Of a stretch of DNA of 30,123 bases, positions 28,594 to 30,123 are shown piece by piece (the first letter of the stretch is position 1; every line of letters starts with the position of its first letter). The translations under genes were made by a program, and so were the position numbers. Origin of the DNA: a virus; the IMG/VR virus record IMGVR_UViG_3300036826_000247, positions 1 through 30,123 of that record; one strand, given 5' to 3'. The notes under the pieces were generated by a model, which made no database searches, was not told where the DNA came from, and was given only the letters and a program-made list of their open reading frames with translations.

Positions 28594-29057
28594 GGCTGGC
28601 GTTCCATGCGCTCGTCGAGCAGCGCGCGGAACTCGTCGGCGAAGCGCGCGCCGTGGCCGCCGGCGCCGGCGGCGCGCGCGGCGAGGCCGACGAGCTCGGA
28701 GACCAGGCCGGCGGCGCCGTCGGGGCCGAATAGGTAGGCGTGCTCGACGCGGGCGGTGCTGTAGTTCAGGCGGCCAGCGAGGGCCAGCATCATCGCGACG
28801 GGGTCGTCGCGCTTGGTGTCCACGAGCACGACGTCGACGCTGTCCAGCAGGACAGCCGCGCGCGCGTCGAGCAGCGCGCCTCCGCGGGCGTATGGGTCGC
28901 CGGCGATGTCGATGATCGAGTCGCGCGTCGATGCCTCGCGCGGGTCGTCGCCGCGGCGCTCGGCGTGCTCGCGGAGGATGGCTCGCAGTCGGCCGACCTC
29001 TTTGGCTAGCTCCTTCTTTGGCCACGCCATCAGGTCTTCGGGGGGTGGCTGGCTCAC
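28590..29057 (-). CDS. Hypothetical protein with N-terminal coiled coil
   Basis: 155 residues from the GTG at 29057, which overlaps the preceding stop as GTGA; an ATG at 29030 is the alternative. 'WPKKELAKEVGRLRAILREHAERRGD' is a charged helix. 'ARAAVLLDSVDVVLVDTKRDDPVAMMLALAGRLN' and 'YLFGPDGAAGLVSELVGLAARA' form alternating strands and helices. Not recognised. Confidence 0.65.
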   Translation of the reverse strand: MSQPPPEDLMAWPKKELAKEVGRLRAILREHAERRGDDPREASTRDSIIDIAGDPYARGGALLDARAAVLLDSVDVVLVDTKRDDPVAMMLALAGRLNYSTARVEHAYLFGPDGAAGLVSELVGLAARAAGAGGHGARFADEFRALLDERMERQP

Positions 29058-29341
29058 GGCTGTCGGATGCCTTCGTGTCCGAGGGGCGCGATGAGCAGCT
29101 GCTTGCCGTTGGCCTGGAAGATCGCTCGTAGGTGCATGAGCAGGTCGGCGATCGCCTCGGTGTCGTCGTGGTAGCCGTGCAGCTGCAGGCCGCCGCGCTG
29201 GTCGTGTTCGCTCTGCAGGAAGACGATGCACTTCTCGTCGCCGCGTTCGGGGTGGGCGTCGAGCGCGTCGGTCATGGCGGCGCACAGGCGGGTCAGCCGA
29301 TCATGCGGGTGGCCCTCGGTGCGGGTCGGCCGCCCGGTCAT
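29054..29341 (-). CDS. Hypothetical protein, first gene of the small-gene operon
   Basis: 95 residues from the ATG at 29341. The sequence 'EKCIVFLQSEHDQRGGLQLHGYHDDTEAIADLLMHLRAIFQANGKQLLIAPLG' has the regular strand-helix alternation of a small soluble domain and is similar in style to phage proteins of unknown function. A 116-base divergent region with palindromes precedes it, so its promoter probably drives genes down to 27.0 kb. Confidence 0.65.
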   Translation of the reverse strand: MTGRPTRTEGHPHDRLTRLCAAMTDALDAHPERGDEKCIVFLQSEHDQRGGLQLHGYHDDTEAIADLLMHLRAIFQANGKQLLIAPLGHEGIRQP

Positions 29342-29360
29342 CGCCACCCGCTCGAGGTCG

Positions 29361-29370
29361 CGCGATCGCG
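29361..29370. promoter_or_regulatory. 10-bp palindrome in divergent promoter region
   Basis: CGCGATCGCG is perfectly self-complementary and lies 20 bases upstream of the minus-strand start at 29341, so it could be an operator for the small-gene operon. In GC-rich DNA such a palindrome can also occur by chance. Confidence 0.35.
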
Positions 29371-29412
29371 ATGCTTTCGCCGGATCGTTGCCCGGATGCG
29401 CGATATGCCGGT

Positions 29413-29428
29413 GCTTTTCGCCAAAAGC
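29413..29428. promoter_or_regulatory. Inverted repeat operator candidate
   Basis: GCTTTT and AAAAGC flank CGCC, giving a 16-base dyad that is AT-rich against a GC-rich background. It lies 30 bases before the plus-strand start at 29458 and 72 bases before the minus-strand start, as expected for a repressor acting on both. Confidence 0.45.
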
Positions 29429-29457
29429 GCTGCTATCCGCGGCGGCTGGCAATCTTC

Positions 29458-29796
29458 ATGCTCGTGACCTTCCGCTTCCAGGCCACAGGCGACGACGAGG
29501 GCTACCTCGTCACGCGCACCTTTGATGACGAGCGCCGCGACGACGAGCTGCTTGGCAAGGTTGTGCCGCACCAGACCTTGGGTCGGGGATACGGGACGAA
29601 GAGCCGGATGTCTCTCCGCCACGTCACACAGTGGGAAGCGACAGTCGCAGGCATCGGGCTCGACAATCACGACGAGCGAGCTCTGCGCCGAGAGCTGAAG
29701 CGCTGGAAGGTCACGCGGAACGCGGCGGCGCAGGTCCTGGTCGACGCCTATGCTGCCACCGGCGTCGCGCCGATCCCAGCGCCCATCGCGACGTAG
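29458..29796 (+). CDS. Hypothetical protein, divergent from the small-gene operon
   Basis: 112 residues from the ATG at 29458 ('MLVTFRFQATGDDEGYLVTRTF'); an in-frame earlier ATG at 29371 adds low-quality residues. The N-terminal half is beta-rich. The C-terminal part 'DERALRRELKRWKVTRNAAAQVLVDAYAATG' is helical and basic, and might be an HTH or tRNA/DNA-contacting helix pair, but no family was recognised. Divergent position beside dyad sequences would suit a regulator. Confidence 0.55.
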   Translation: MLVTFRFQATGDDEGYLVTRTFDDERRDDELLGKVVPHQTLGRGYGTKSRMSLRHVTQWEATVAGIGLDNHDERALRRELKRWKVTRNAAAQVLVDAYAATGVAPIPAPIAT

Positions 29797-29798
29797 TC

Positions 29799-30014
29799 TC
29801 ACTGCGAGGCCTCCACCGGCACGCCGGGGGCGGGTGGGTGACATATGCCGCACGTGAGCGGACCGCCGCCTTGACGGCGCCAGTCGCTACCGCGGTGGCC
29901 CGGATGAGGGCACGGCGGCAGCTCGCGGCCGCCGAGCGCGCGCGGCGCGCCACTGCTCGAGCGCGCGACGCCCTTCGCCACACGCTCGCTGTCGAAGCTC
30001 GGCGATGGGCTCAT
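29799..30014 (-). CDS. Small Cys/His-rich protein (zinc-finger-like)
   Basis: 71 residues from the ATG at 30014; its stop is 2 bases from the convergent gene end. 'CPHPGHRG' and 'LTCGICHPPAPG' provide a C-x2-H-x2-H-like and a C-x2-C-H group, a plausible zinc site; small proteins ending in 'CxxCHPPAPG' are frequent in actinobacterial phages. A plus-strand frame from about 29871 to the window edge is an alternative reading of the same DNA, rich in Arg and Ala and less convincing. Confidence 0.45.
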   Translation of the reverse strand: MSPSPSFDSERVAKGVARSSSGAPRALGGRELPPCPHPGHRGSDWRRQGGGPLTCGICHPPAPGVPVEASQ

Positions 30015-30123
30015 CGCTTGCGGGTCGCCTGCGTCGCGGCGCGGCAGCCGTTGGTGGTCGAGTCATCGCTCCCGGGCGACGCGGCGGCCGCCGCCCGAGA
30101 GTCCTGCTCGTCGTCGTGGAGCC

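Noticed and set aside
29871-30123. Plus-strand frame running off the right edge (TTG start, Arg/Ala-rich helix)
   Set aside because: Competes with a minus-strand frame that has a Cys/His pattern; no ribosome binding site seen. It remains possible but was not annotated.

Overview
The window is a GC-rich (about 70% by eye) stretch of an actinobacterial chromosome that carries most of a contractile-tailed (myovirus-type) prophage. Host DNA is visible only at the far left: the last 31 codons of a luciferase-like flavin/F420-dependent oxidoreductase, then a complete tRNA with anticodon CAU on the minus strand. The many GTG starts, the flavin oxidoreductase and a collagen-like surface protein type that I associate with Thermoleophilia (Solirubrobacter/Conexibacter relatives) suggest that kind of host. 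This is inference; nothing here fixes the genus. The right end of the prophage was not found. No stretch longer than about 210 bases lacks a gene.

Layout, left to right. (1) 0.2-1.55 kb: edge genes. These are a winged-helix-like protein whose 3' end runs into the tRNA and which has a LexA/SOS-like operator in front of it, a small HTH protein, and a small plus-strand gene. (2) 1.6-4.2 kb, minus strand: lysis cassette read from 4.2 down to 1.6 kb. It holds a CHAP endolysin, a 54-residue acidic protein, a two-helix holin, a membrane/coiled-coil protein and a membrane-anchored collagen-like protein. (3) 4.27-5.05 kb, plus strand: a lone class I SAM methyltransferase set into the late operon (moron). 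(4) 5.0-15.6 kb, minus strand: tail. Read from the right the order is a 57-residue protein, sheath, tube, tail-assembly chaperone pair with a probable -1 frameshift, tape measure, LysM baseplate protein, a hub protein carrying two cell-wall hydrolase domains, a collagen-like baseplate protein, gp25-like wedge protein, baseplate J, tail protein I and a tail-fibre-like protein. (5) 15.6-23.8 kb, minus strand: head and packaging. Read from the right the order is a basic protein, HNH nuclease, an 88-residue protein, small and large terminase, portal, a MuF-like protein, a 66-residue protein, scaffold, capsid and three head-tail connector/completion proteins. (6) 23.8-24.9 kb: a minimal tyrosine recombinase and a coiled-coil protein. 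(7) 25.0-26.9 kb: a two-gene cassette of a three-Cys-motif (DUF5131, phage Gp37/Gp68) protein and its partner TcmP. (8) 27.0-29.3 kb: a tightly overlapping operon of small unknown genes with a repeated sequence element at its cistron junctions. (9) 29.3-30.0 kb: a divergent promoter region, a plus-strand unknown gene and a convergent zinc-finger-like gene.

The structural genes form one nearly continuous minus-strand block with ATGA, GTGA or TGATG overlaps at most junctions, so terminase-to-baseplate translation is probably coupled. The lysis genes have their own strong ribosome binding site after the methyltransferase.

The least explained parts are the three-Cys/TcmP cassette, the junction-associated repeats at 27.4-28.3 kb, the sheath gene that lacks any ATG/GTG/TTG start, the two collagen-like proteins (one in the baseplate, one in the membrane), and a tRNA-like fragment inverted beside the intact tRNA.
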